In this document: positions 41,779 through 50,363 of the stretch, in pieces
Layout: each line of letters opens with the position of its first letter
How positions within the stretch are numbered: the stretch's first letter is position 1
DNA from: a bacterium
Lineage (GTDB): Bacteria; Electryoneota; RPQS01
Assembly: GCA_016703065.1 (NCBI GenBank)
Contig: JADJCU010000008.1
Span: 62,001-126,000 of the forward strand
Reading direction: 5' to 3'
Length of the DNA stretch: 64,000 nucleotides
Notes under the pieces: model-generated
What the model saw: the letters and a program-made list of their open reading frames with translations, nothing else
Database searches by the model: none
What the model was told of the DNA's origin: nothing
Made by a program: the position numbers and the translations under genes

Positions 41779-42801
41779 CTATGCCGACTCGTAGGCGAGT
41801 TCGTGCGTGACGATAATCAGGATCATGTAGAGCAGAAAGGCGACAGCGAGATGAAGGACGGCCATATAGGGCGGGACTTTCATCAAGAGATTGCCGATGC
41901 CGAGCAGGATTTGCAGCACGAGCACGGTTGCTGTGGCGCGCAATGCGAGTCTGCCGCGCGGCGAGAGTTTCATTTTCATTGCGCGGATAATCAGATGAAT
42001 CACAGCACCCGCGACAACGAAGGCCCACCAGCGGTGAAAGAACTGAATCAGAATCTGATTTTGCCAGAAGTTCGCAATTGCGGGAGTATACCAATCGCCC
42101 CAGAGCACGGACAGCGGCGGAACCCAGTGGTCACCGACTTTGGGCCACGTGTTCATGACCAGACCGGCTCCGGTTCCGGCGACGAGTCCACCGGACACAA
42201 CTTGTATGAGTGTCGCAGCAACGGCCTCTTTACCCATGCGCTGCGCTTTTTCATATCCGGTTCGCAGGGGATCGCCCCAGCGCGAAAGCCGCAGCGCCTG
42301 CCAGAAGAGAATGGCAAAGATGATGTAGGCTGTGCCGAGATGAACGGACAGGACGGCGGGCGCGAGATCAAGTTTCACGACGATGCCGCCGAGAATAGCC
42401 TGCGTGAGAATCAGTATGCCGGCAATGGTCAGGGGTTTCTTGACAGCCGGCCAGACTTCGGGCGACTTGCGAGCGCGGATGAAGATCGCGAGATAGACGA
42501 TTCCCACGAGCGCGGCAAGGAAGCGGTGAAAATACTCAATGGCGAACTGCGTCTCGAACGTGCTGAGCGACATGCCTTCCGTCAAGTTTGGATAGGCATG
42601 TTTGTAGTCATCGAAGACCGCTTGCCACCCGGTTTCCGAGAACGGCGGCAGTAAGCTTCCGTTGATCAGCGGCCAATCGGGAATCGAGAGGCCAGAGCCC
42701 GAGATGCGAACGAAACCTCCCCAGAGCATCAGCACGGTGATGAGCATGGAGAGCAGCAGAAGCCACGAGGCCAATCTGCGCGCAGGCGATATGTCAGTCA
42801 T
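41779..42801 (-). CDS. ctaA: Haem A synthase
   Basis: A 340-residue polytopic protein of the COX15/CtaA family. Conserved pieces are VRISGSGLSIPDWPLINGSLLPP, EYFHRFLAALVGIVYLAIFI (haem-ligand His), LAPAVLSVHLGTAYIIFAILFWQALR, LIQFFHRWWAFVVAGAVIHLI and YMAVLHLAVAFLLYMILIIV. It oxidises the C8 methyl group of haem O to give haem A for subunit I. It lies between coxA and ctaB in the oxidase operon; the 90-base gap to coxA carries only short GATGAAGG-type repeats. Confidence 0.95.
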   Translation of the reverse strand: MTDISPARRLASWLLLLSMLITVLMLWGGFVRISGSGLSIPDWPLINGSLLPPFSETGWQAVFDDYKHAYPNLTEGMSLSTFETQFAIEYFHRFLAALVGIVYLAIFIRARKSPEVWPAVKKPLTIAGILILTQAILGGIVVKLDLAPAVLSVHLGTAYIIFAILFWQALRLSRWGDPLRTGYEKAQRMGKEAVAATLIQVVSGGLVAGTGAGLVMNTWPKVGDHWVPPLSVLWGDWYTPAIANFWQNQILIQFFHRWWAFVVAGAVIHLIIRAMKMKLSPRGRLALRATATVLVLQILLGIGNLLMKVPPYMAVLHLAVAFLLYMILIIVTHELAYESA

Positions 42802-42893
42802 TGCAGAGATGAAGGATGAAATATGAAGGATGAAGTCAGAAACGTGAACCGCAGTTGTCGCGATTCATATTTCCGATTTCAGATCTCATATTT

Positions 42894-44465
42894 TCACGAG
42901 ACGACGGGAATCGTCTTGAAGTTTTCTTTCGGGGGCGGCGAGCTGGTTTTCCACTCGAGGCCTTCCTGAATATCGTTGATACTCCAGGGGTCGTCCTGTA
43001 ACTGGACGGTTGCGGGCTGGCGAATGGCCTTATAGAGACTCCAGCAGAAGAGAATACCGCCGATGAGCATGAACACATAGCCGAAGGACATGAACTGATT
43101 CAGTCCTTCAAACTGCGGACGATAGATGTAGGTGCGTCGCGCCATGCCCTGCATACCTGCCCAGTGCATCATGAAGAAGGTCATGGACATTCCGACGTAC
43201 ATGAGCCAGAAGACGATGTTGCCGATTTTTTCGTCGAGGAACTTGCCGGTCATCTTGGGGAACCAGAAGTAGGCCGCCGCGAGCAGCGACATGACGGAAC
43301 CGCCAAAGAGCACATAGTGGAGGTGACCGACGACGAAATAGGAGTCATGGAGCTGAATATCTACAGGCACATTGCCCAGCCAGACGCCGCCGATACCGCC
43401 TACGACGAAGAGCGAAATCATGCCGAGCGAGAATTTCATGGGAACCGTGAACTTGAGCGTGCCGCCCCACATCGTCGCGAGCCAACTGAAGATTTTGACG
43501 CCTGTCGGCACCGCGATGAGCATCGTCATGAAGGCGAAGAAGGCGCGCACCCACGGCGACAGGCCGGTGGTGAACATGTGATGCGCCCAGACCATGAAGC
43601 CCAGGATGCCGATGCTGGCAATGGCGTAGACCATTCCCGGATACCCGAAGACACGCTTGCGGGAGAATGCCGCGACAATATGACTGATCGCGCCGAAGCC
43701 GGGTACAATCATGATGTAGACGGCGGGATGCGAATAAAACCAGAAGAGATGCTGATAGAGCACGGGGTCACCGCCTTCCGACGGGCGGAAGAATCCGGTT
43801 CCGAAGTGGCGGTCAAAGAGCACCATCGTTACGGCGCCGGCGAGCACCGGAGTTCCGACCAGAATCATGAAGGCATTCGTGAGCCAGGCCCAGACATAAA
43901 GCGGCATCTTCATCATGCTCATGCCGGGGGCGCGCATGTTGAAGATGGTGACGATGAAGTTGATGGCGCCCAAGATGGATGATGCGCCTGTCAAGTGGAC
44001 GACGATGATCCACATATCGACGCCGGGCGTTCCGCTATACTGGCGTGACGTGAGCGGCTGATAGCTTGTCCAACCGCCACCGGCGGCGCCTCCTTCGACG
44101 AAGAAGCTAGCGATAGCGATCAACGCTGCCGGAATCAAGAGCCAGAAGGAGAAGGCGTTAAGTTTCGGGAAGGCCATGTCACGCGCGCCGATCATGATGG
44201 GCACGAGATAGTTGCCGAAACCCGCCATCGCCGGGATGACGACGAAGAAGATCATGATCGTGGCGTGCATTGTCACGATCTGATTGTATAATTCGGGAGA
44301 CACAACGCCGCCCGAGCTTTCCCAGAGCTGCATCCTGATCATACCCGCAAGGAATCCGCCGACGACGCCCATGACGAGGGCAAAGACGAGATACATGATC
44401 CCGATCTCTTTGTGGTCGGTCGAGGACATGTAGCGGAGCAGGAGCGATTGCTTCTTTTCAGCCAT
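42894..44465 (-). CDS. coxA: Cytochrome c oxidase subunit I, A2-type haem-copper oxidase
   Basis: A 523-residue catalytic subunit with 12 hydrophobic spans. Haem a ligand His67 is in MHATIM. The CuB/proton-channel segment reads FYSHPAVY (Tyr244, Ser245, His246, Tyr250): the usual Glu of A1 oxidases is replaced by the YS pair that defines A2 oxidases such as the Rhodothermus caa3 enzyme. The CuB His pair is His295-His296 in WAHHMF. Haem ligands lie in YFVVGHLHYVLFGG. It reduces oxygen to water and pumps protons. It overlaps coxB by eight bases. Confidence 0.96.
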   Translation of the reverse strand: MAEKKQSLLLRYMSSTDHKEIGIMYLVFALVMGVVGGFLAGMIRMQLWESSGGVVSPELYNQIVTMHATIMIFFVVIPAMAGFGNYLVPIMIGARDMAFPKLNAFSFWLLIPAALIAIASFFVEGGAAGGGWTSYQPLTSRQYSGTPGVDMWIIVVHLTGASSILGAINFIVTIFNMRAPGMSMMKMPLYVWAWLTNAFMILVGTPVLAGAVTMVLFDRHFGTGFFRPSEGGDPVLYQHLFWFYSHPAVYIMIVPGFGAISHIVAAFSRKRVFGYPGMVYAIASIGILGFMVWAHHMFTTGLSPWVRAFFAFMTMLIAVPTGVKIFSWLATMWGGTLKFTVPMKFSLGMISLFVVGGIGGVWLGNVPVDIQLHDSYFVVGHLHYVLFGGSVMSLLAAAYFWFPKMTGKFLDEKIGNIVFWLMYVGMSMTFFMMHWAGMQGMARRTYIYRPQFEGLNQFMSFGYVFMLIGGILFCWSLYKAIRQPATVQLQDDPWSINDIQEGLEWKTSSPPPKENFKTIPVVS

Positions 44466-45289
44466 GGATCACCTCGCTCTCGCTGACAGGCAGCAGCGCT
44501 GCGCTGTGAGTTCCGTCGGGTGCGGGCGCGGCTTCGCCGGTACCGCTGAGCTTATCCTGGAGCCACTCATTGAATTCGGTTTCGCTAACAACGTTCACAT
44601 CTATCCACATCTCTCCATGCAGCGGGCCGCAGAGCTCGGCACACTGACCTTTGTATGTTCCTTCCGGCGCCCGAAACCACGCGTGGGTGATGCGGCCGGG
44701 ATTGGCGTCTTGCTTCACGCCGAAACTGGGGACCCACCATGAGTGAATCACGTCCACGCTGGTGAGGTTGAGGGTAACAATCTTATCGGCGGGAACGACC
44801 AGCGCTTCGTTGGCGAAGCCGATTTCATATTTGGGCAATCTGTACTCCCAGAAGAACTGATGGCCGATCACCCTCAACGACGAGGTCGGATTTGGGCGGC
44901 ACTTCGATTTTCTTCAAGGTGCTGTAAGCGGGAATTGAAATCGCGACCAGCACGAGCGCGGGGATAATGGTCCACACGATTTCGAGCGGGAGGTTTTCGT
45001 GGAAGGTCGCGGGCTTGTGGCCGCGTTTTTCGTTGAACTTCCAGATCGCGTAGACGAGCAGGACCTGCGGGAGAAGCAGAAACGGCACAGTCAAACCGAG
45101 CATGATCTTGAAGGTGTCGCGGACATCCTGGGCGACGGGCGTCACCGGATCAAACAGCCACGACGTGACCGGATCGGAGGCGAAGGCCGCGACGGGAAGC
45201 AGGGCAAGCGCGAGCCAAGCGGGTATTTTCTTGGTCATAGGGAGAAGGTTGGCCCTATTGTGGAGTAAATTTGTCAACTTTTGAGACAT
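44458..45289 (-). CDS. coxB: Cytochrome c oxidase subunit II (frameshifted)
   Basis: The 5' frame gives MTKKIPAWLALALLPVAAFA, two membrane helices (IMLGLTVPFLLLPQVLLVYAIW, LEIVWTIIPALVLVAISIPAY) and KKIEVPPKSDLVVE. The 3' frame resumes at VIGHQFFWEYRLPKYE and carries the CuA site HSWWVPSFGVK ... GQCAELCGPLHGEMW. A GGG run at 44871-44873 has one base too many; removing it gives VVEVIGHQFFW and 276 residues. There is no fused cytochrome c domain, so electrons must come from a separate cytochrome. Start at 45289 (GAGGA ahead) or at 45238, where the signal peptide begins. Confidence 0.9.
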
Positions 45290-45444
45290 AACACGTCCTC
45301 GAACCAGCGGCGACGGAGGCTTCCGTGCTACGCTTATAGTCGATATTTTTATCGACTTTCACAATATACAGCGCCAGCGTACTCATCGGCAACTGCACCG
45401 ATTGCGCTCTATTGCGGACAAAATTAGTCAACTATAGAGGCATA
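45257..45444. repeat. Pair of 34-bp imperfect direct repeats at the coxB 5' end
   Basis: 45257-45290 (ATTGTGGAGTAAATTTGTCA...) and 45411-45444 (ATTGCGGACAAAATTAGTCA...) agree at 27 of 34 positions without gaps, 154 bases apart. The first covers the upstream coxB start, the second lies in the intergenic region before it. The shared core is GTCAACT. Regulatory site or partial duplication of the gene's 5' end. Confidence 0.55.
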
Positions 45445-45521
45445 CTTCCGAGAAGCGTGCTGACGAGCGGCTATGGTCGGGGGGGCCGGGTCGACCATCG
45501 ACCCGGAATCACCAGCAGTCT

Positions 45522-46451
45522 TTAGTTTCTGGCCAGCGACTGGACGAAACCGAAGAGTTCATCAAGTTGCGAGCGCGTGAGGGTTCCTGACCCCGGATGA
45601 ATGTGACCGGGACGACCCTTGACCACGATGTCATCAAAAACTGCGCGGTCGGTAAGCCATGGCGCGTTTGAAGCGTACAGCGGCGCGGTATGCGCGTAAC
45701 GATACGGAGCAACGCCGATGACAGCATTGCTCATGCCTTCGCCGTGCTGGCCGTGGCATTTGGCGCAACGATTCAAATAGAGTTGGGCAGCCGGCGACGC
45801 GGCGTCATACGTGCGCAGCCCCTTGTCAATCGCAAAATAACCGGCGTCCCGAACCTGCTGCATGGCAAGCGTAATCGGAATACGATGGCGGGCGACCGTG
45901 TCGGTTGCCAACTCGATTGTTCCGGCGCCACCGGGCGTTGGCGCTTCCGGGAGCTTGGCCAGGATCGCGTCGTCTGTGGGAGTCGGATTCGGAACCAGCG
46001 TGCGGACAAAGTGTGCCATCGCCCAGACATCTCGCTGCGGGAGCAAAGCGAACGAGGGCATTGAGCTGCCGGGCGAGCCCTGCAAAATCGTATTGCGAAC
46101 CGAGACGATATCGTTGCCGAATTTGAAGGCTTCAGTCTTGTAGTTACGCGGCGGCGGATTCAAGCCGACAGAACGCGGGCCGTTGCCTTGGCCGTCGGGC
46201 CCGTGACAAGAAGCGCAGTTAATGGTATAAAGCATCTTCCCATCAGCGGCAAGCGACGTCTCATTGGCGAGCGCGCGGTGGTTAATCATCTGCTCGGCCG
46301 GAACGTCTTTCGCAGGGGGCGGCAAGGACGCACCGAAGTCGAAGCCGCCTTTGAACTGCCAGTTGAAGACAAAGGCGATGAGGATGATGCCGAGGATCAC
46401 CAACGGCACATAGAACAAGACGCTGCTGTTCTTGGGGCTGTATTTGCTCAT
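45522..46451 (-). CDS. Dihaem membrane-anchored cytochrome c
   Basis: ATG at 46451 overlaps the actF stop (TAATG). After a single N-terminal helix (VLFYVPLVILGIILIAFVF), two cytochrome c domains each carry one haem site: CASCH in INCASCHGPDGQGNG and CAKCH in RCAKCHGQHGEGMS, with likely distal Met ligands (SSMPSF and the C-terminal domain). 309 residues. Placed between the ACIII genes and coxB, it is a good candidate for the electron carrier linking ACIII to the oxidase, whose subunit II lacks a haem domain. This role is inferred. Confidence 0.88.
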   Translation of the reverse strand: MSKYSPKNSSVLFYVPLVILGIILIAFVFNWQFKGGFDFGASLPPPAKDVPAEQMINHRALANETSLAADGKMLYTINCASCHGPDGQGNGPRSVGLNPPPRNYKTEAFKFGNDIVSVRNTILQGSPGSSMPSFALLPQRDVWAMAHFVRTLVPNPTPTDDAILAKLPEAPTPGGAGTIELATDTVARHRIPITLAMQQVRDAGYFAIDKGLRTYDAASPAAQLYLNRCAKCHGQHGEGMSNAVIGVAPYRYAHTAPLYASNAPWLTDRAVFDDIVVKGRPGHIHPGSGTLTRSQLDELFGFVQSLARN

Positions 46452-47650
46452 TATTCCCAGAACCTCCAATTGGCGCTGACCAATGCCTTGGGATCGCCGA
46501 CCGGGATCAGCGGGTGCCTGGTCATCCAGCGTGAGACAAAGAAACCAAACAGGCCCGTGAACATCGCGAGCGTGCCGATTTCAATCCAGCTAACCATAAC
46601 GAGCTCGGCATGGTTGGCCGGCATGGACATCCAGAAGATATCGAGGAATTGACCGGCCAGTACGCCCCAGCAGACGGCCATCAGCCACGTTTCGTGCTTT
46701 TTCTGTCCCTGACCGAGCAGGCCGAAGAACGGCAAGACGAATTTCAAGGTCCAAACGACGTAGGAGAGAATCACCCAGCCACCGTCGATACGCTTCAGAT
46801 AGTAGAAGGTCTCTTCGGGCAGGTTCGCGTACCAGATCAGCATGAACTGCGAGAAGCCGACATAGCACATGAAGATCGTAAAGGCAAACAGCAGACCCGA
46901 AATGTCCTTGACGTGCGACGTGGTGGCGACCTGCTTCAACTGTTTGTTCTTCAGCTTAATGAACACGATGACCATCAGGGCCATAGTGCTCTGGAAGATA
47001 CCGGCGAACGTATAGACAGTGAACATGGTCGAGAACCACTTGTGTTCGAGGCTCATGATCAGGTCGTAGGAGAAGAAAGCAAAGGAAGGTGCGAAGAAGA
47101 GCATCGCGACGATCGCAAAGCGGTTGGCTTTCCCGGAAAGGTCGGCATTTTGTCCGCCGTCCTGCGCGAGCGAGTAGTTAATGAGCTTTCGCGCGACGAG
47201 GATCCAAATCAGGAAGAAGATGACATTGCGAACAGCAAAGGGACCGAAGCTCAGCCATTTAGTTTTCGTCGGGCTGAGAATGCCGGTATCATGGCCCATC
47301 CACTTGTAGATGTGGTCGCCTTCCATGACCACGCCAGCCAGCATGATGAGGAAGAGCACGAAGGCCACAGGCAGGAAGCTCGTGAAGGCCTCTGCGAGTC
47401 GGCGGGGGATGACAGCCCAGTGGGAATTCACGGCGCGGTTGATGGCAACGAACATGTAACCGCCGAGGGCGAAGCCGGTGAACATGAACACGTTCTGAAT
47501 GTAGTTTTGCCATGCGCGGGTGGAATCGACGGCGATACCGCCGACGAACGCCAACGCACCGATGACGATCAGGCCCATGAAGAGGTTGCTGAGCGACTTC
47601 GGCAGGACCAGCGGTCCCGGATTCTCGATATGTGTTACGCTTGCATGCAT
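46451..47650 (-). CDS. actF: Alternative Complex III subunit ActF
   Basis: A 399-residue integral membrane protein with about ten hydrophobic spans (LFMGLIVIGALAFVGGIAV, VAFVLFLIMLAGVVM, AVRNVIFFLIWILVAR, AIVAMLFFAPSFAFFSYDLIMSLEHKWFST, LLFAFTIFMCYVGFSQFMLIWYANLPEETFYY, FVLPFFGLLGQ). The SYDLIMSLEHKWFSTMFTVYTFAG and FMLIWYANLPEE segments are hallmarks of ActF, a diverged NrfD-like subunit. It contributes to the quinol-oxidising membrane core. It follows actE after 228 bases and overlaps the dihaem cytochrome gene by one base. Confidence 0.94.
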   Translation of the reverse strand: MHASVTHIENPGPLVLPKSLSNLFMGLIVIGALAFVGGIAVDSTRAWQNYIQNVFMFTGFALGGYMFVAINRAVNSHWAVIPRRLAEAFTSFLPVAFVLFLIMLAGVVMEGDHIYKWMGHDTGILSPTKTKWLSFGPFAVRNVIFFLIWILVARKLINYSLAQDGGQNADLSGKANRFAIVAMLFFAPSFAFFSYDLIMSLEHKWFSTMFTVYTFAGIFQSTMALMVIVFIKLKNKQLKQVATTSHVKDISGLLFAFTIFMCYVGFSQFMLIWYANLPEETFYYLKRIDGGWVILSYVVWTLKFVLPFFGLLGQGQKKHETWLMAVCWGVLAGQFLDIFWMSMPANHAELVMVSWIEIGTLAMFTGLFGFFVSRWMTRHPLIPVGDPKALVSANWRFWE

Positions 47651-47878
47651 ATTTTGGACGTGATCCTCCTCCTTTGCAGAGGGACAGAATCGGAATTTTC
47701 TAAATCAGAACGACCCTGAAACTCCAGCGGTTACCACCGGGCTTTCGTCCTGTGTGCCGTTCAGGCCGTTAAATACGGGAATCGCGGTAAACAGCGAGGC
47801 CCTAAAATGAAACAAAGCTTCAAGCAGCGCGGCAGCAAACCTTGCGGCCAGACAAAGGGCAAACAGTCTCAGTCGGTC

Positions 47879-48506
47879 CTATCGCTTAGGCCAGAGCACG
47901 GGCTTGGCCGTGTCGGGTTCGTCGTCGAGGAAGCTGAAGTGCCCTTGTTTCATGGCCAGACTGTCTTCGGGAAGCGGCAGTGCGGCGCGCTGCAACGCCC
48001 GGACATAGTGAATGATCGCCCAGCGTTTGTCCGCAGGTACCTGCTGCCGGTAGTTGGGCATCAGGCCCTGGCCCATCGAGACCGTGTGGTAGATACGGCC
48101 GTCCGGCCACGCAAGCAGCTTTTCGCTCAATAGCGACGGTGGCATCGTGAATTTGGGGACGATATAACCTCTGCCATCACCATTGACACCGTGACAGACC
48201 ACGCAGAACGTATTGTAGTATTTCCGGCCCGCTTCAAGTACGTCACCGGTAGCGGTCAGCGGATTCTGCAGCGCATTCGCGGCGACGGTATCGAGCAGCG
48301 CAATCGTATACGGTTCGTAGTTGACGGGAACAGTTCCAACGGGCGGGTTTTCATCCCGACGCCGTTCACGCCGTGAGCATCCCATTCTTGCGCCTTCATC
48401 GAGATTTGGCGATACATGTCGGGCATGTATTCAAGTGTGGGCATACTTTTTGACCGCAGGAGACGAAGAGGAACGCAGCGACCAGCAGGAGCGTGAGCTT
48501 AGACAT
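47879..48506 (-). CDS. actE: Alternative Complex III monohaem cytochrome ActE (two frameshifts)
   Basis: Three frame segments assemble into one lipoprotein cytochrome c: MSKLTLLLVAAFLFVSCGQK (lipobox VSC), then MPTLEYMPDMYRQISMKAQEWDAHGVNGVGMK, then NPPVGTVPVNYEPYTIALLD through FCVVCHGVNGDGRG (haem CVVCH) to RWAIIHYVRALQRA. Two short T/A runs (48447-48451 and 48348-48351) each lack one base; repair gives 209 residues and restores the ActE signature. The ATG at 48506 overlaps the actD stop by eight bases. It passes electrons out of ACIII on the periplasmic side. Confidence 0.87.
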
Positions 48507-49003
48507 GCTTGACCTCCTCGGCGCCGTGAGCTTTCAGGTAGGTTTCCACGTCAGCGGCATTTACGCCATCGAGCGGAATCACGAGACCAAATTTGTCGTC
48601 GGTGAAGCGTTCATCGTGAATCACGGGCTTCGACGTCGGGAGTTTGCAGGCGGCCCACATGGCGACGAAAGTTGAAATACCGCCGACCAGAACTCCGCTT
48701 TCGAACATGACGGGAAGAAAGCGGGCCACGAGTTCAGCGGCTTGCCGCCGATGTTCATGGGCCACTCGATGACGTGCACCCAGTATTCGAGCGTGAACCC
48801 GAGGACGGCACCGAGAGACCCATGACGAGGGTCACCCACGGCACCCACGATGCGCCGATTCCCAAAGCTTTGTCGAGGCCGTGAATAGGATACGGAGTGA
48901 GGGCGTCGAGATTTTTCCAACCTTTTTGGCGGGCACCGTCGGCAGCTTCGACGAGAATATCGGGATCGGAATAGACTCCGATGATTGCGGCGTGTTTAGC
49001 CAT
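48499..49003 (-). CDS. actD: Alternative Complex III subunit ActD, DUF3341 (two frameshifts)
   Basis: Three overlapping segments join into one DUF3341 protein: MAKHAAIIGVYSDPDILVEAADGARQKGWKNLDALTPYPIHGLDKALG..., GAVLGFTLEYWVHVIEWPMNIGGKPLNSWPAFF, and PVMFESGVLVGGISTFVAMW ... SKPVIHDERFTDDKFGLVI. One base is missing near 48811-48812 and one in the C/G run at 48712-48714; repair gives 168 residues, normal for ActD. It has two transmembrane helices and a cytoplasmic N-terminal domain. The start overlaps actC by eight bases. Confidence 0.87.
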
Positions 49004-50363
49004 GGTAACCTACCTTCGACGTGTCTGCCGGTTTAGGTAAGGTGTGCTTGATTTCCGCGATAGAGACAGTCGGGAAGATGCGGACGAACAGCAGGAAGAG
49101 CGTCAGGAAGAGCCCGAACGCGCCGATGGTCCAGCCGAAGTCGTAAATTGTGGGGACGAAGTTATCCCAGTTGGACGGCAGGAAGTCGCGGTGCAGGGAT
49201 GAGACGATAATATTGAAGCGCTCGAACCACATTCCGACATTCACCAGTATTGAGATGACGAACATGACGGGGATCGAGGTGCGCATCTTCTTGAACCAGA
49301 AGACTTGCGGGACGGCGACATTACAGAAGAACATAATGTAGAACGCCCACGAGAACGGCCCGGTGAGGCGGTTGACGAAGACGTATCGCTCGAACGGGTT
49401 TTCGCTGTACCAGGCGATGAAGAACTCGGTCAGGTAGGCGTAGCCGACGAGCATACCGGTGAGGAGGATGATTTTGTTCATCAGCTCCATGTGCCGGATG
49501 GTAATGTAATGTTCCAGATGAAAGGCCGTGCGCATGAACACCAGCAAGGTGACCACCATTGCGAAGCCGGAGAAGATCGCGCCGGCAACGAAGTAAGGCG
49601 GGAAGATGGTGGTATGCCAGCCGGGGACGATCGAGGTTGCAAAGTCGTAGGAGACTACGGTGTGCACGGACAGCACCAGCGCGGTGGACATACCGGCGAA
49701 GAGCAGGTAGGCCTTTTCATAGTGATTCCAGTCGCGCATCGATCCTTTCCAGCCGAGCGACAGAGCGCCGTAGAATTTCTTGCGAAAGAAGTTCTTGGCC
49801 TTATCGCGCATGGTGGCGAAGTCGGGGACGAGACCGGTGTACCAGAAGAGCAGCGAGATGGTGAAGTAGGTCGAAACGGCAAATACGTCCCAGAGCAACG
49901 GTGAGCGGAAGTTCACCCACAACAACCGGTCATTCGGCAGCGGCACGAGCCAGTAGGCGACCCACTGCCGGCCAGTGTGCAGGAGGGGGAAGATACCGGC
50001 GGTCATGACGGCGAAAATAGTCATGGCTTCGGCGGAACGGTTGATGGCCGTTCTCCAGCGCTGCCTAAGCAGGAAGAGAATGGCTGAGATTAGCGTTCCG
50101 GCGTGACCGATACCGATCCAGAAGACGAAATTGGTGATGTCGAAAGCCCAGCCGTAGGGATGGCTGATACCGAAGATACCTTGACCGCGAACGAGCAGGA
50201 TGAAGACGACCAGCACGCCGACTCCGAGGAGTCCGGCAGAGGCCAGAAAGGCCAGCCACCATGCGTTCGAGGGCATGCGCTCGGTTGGAGCGATGATGTC
50301 CTTGGTGACTTGACCTAAGCGGATATCCCGCGAGAGGAATTCTTCCATGGCCGGTGCGCTCAC
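48996..50363 (-). CDS. actC: Alternative Complex III subunit ActC (NrfD-like)
   Basis: A 455-residue NrfD/PsrC-family membrane protein with about ten helices. Landmarks are FDITNFVFWIGIGHAGTLISAILFLLRQRWRTAINRSAEAMTIFAV, YEKAYLLFAGMSTALVLSVHTVVSYDFATSIVPGWHTTIFPPYFVAGAIFSG and WYSENPFERYVF. It provides the menaquinol-binding core of ACIII. The GTG at 50363 overlaps the actB stop (GTGA); an ATG 15 bases downstream is possible. Confidence 0.95.
   Translation of the reverse strand: MSAPAMEEFLSRDIRLGQVTKDIIAPTERMPSNAWWLAFLASAGLLGVGVLVVFILLVRGQGIFGISHPYGWAFDITNFVFWIGIGHAGTLISAILFLLRQRWRTAINRSAEAMTIFAVMTAGIFPLLHTGRQWVAYWLVPLPNDRLLWVNFRSPLLWDVFAVSTYFTISLLFWYTGLVPDFATMRDKAKNFFRKKFYGALSLGWKGSMRDWNHYEKAYLLFAGMSTALVLSVHTVVSYDFATSIVPGWHTTIFPPYFVAGAIFSGFAMVVTLLVFMRTAFHLEHYITIRHMELMNKIILLTGMLVGYAYLTEFFIAWYSENPFERYVFVNRLTGPFSWAFYIMFFCNVAVPQVFWFKKMRTSIPVMFVISILVNVGMWFERFNIIVSSLHRDFLPSNWDNFVPTIYDFGWTIGAFGLFLTLFLLFVRIFPTVSIAEIKHTLPKPADTSKVGYHG

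Noticed and set aside
43164..43982. A 272-codon plus-strand open frame opposite coxA
   Set aside because: His/Glu/Asp-rich antisense shadow of a transmembrane protein.
46610..47719. A 369-codon plus-strand open frame opposite actF
   Set aside because: Composition is dominated by Glu, Asp, His, Arg and Gln, as expected for the antisense of a hydrophobic membrane protein; no start context and no domain.
47705..47878. In-frame open stretch of 57 codons after the actE stop, ending in VSGSF
   Set aside because: It could extend ActE by read-through, but there is no start codon for an independent gene, the TAG is normal and known ActE proteins end near here. Left as untranslated sequence.
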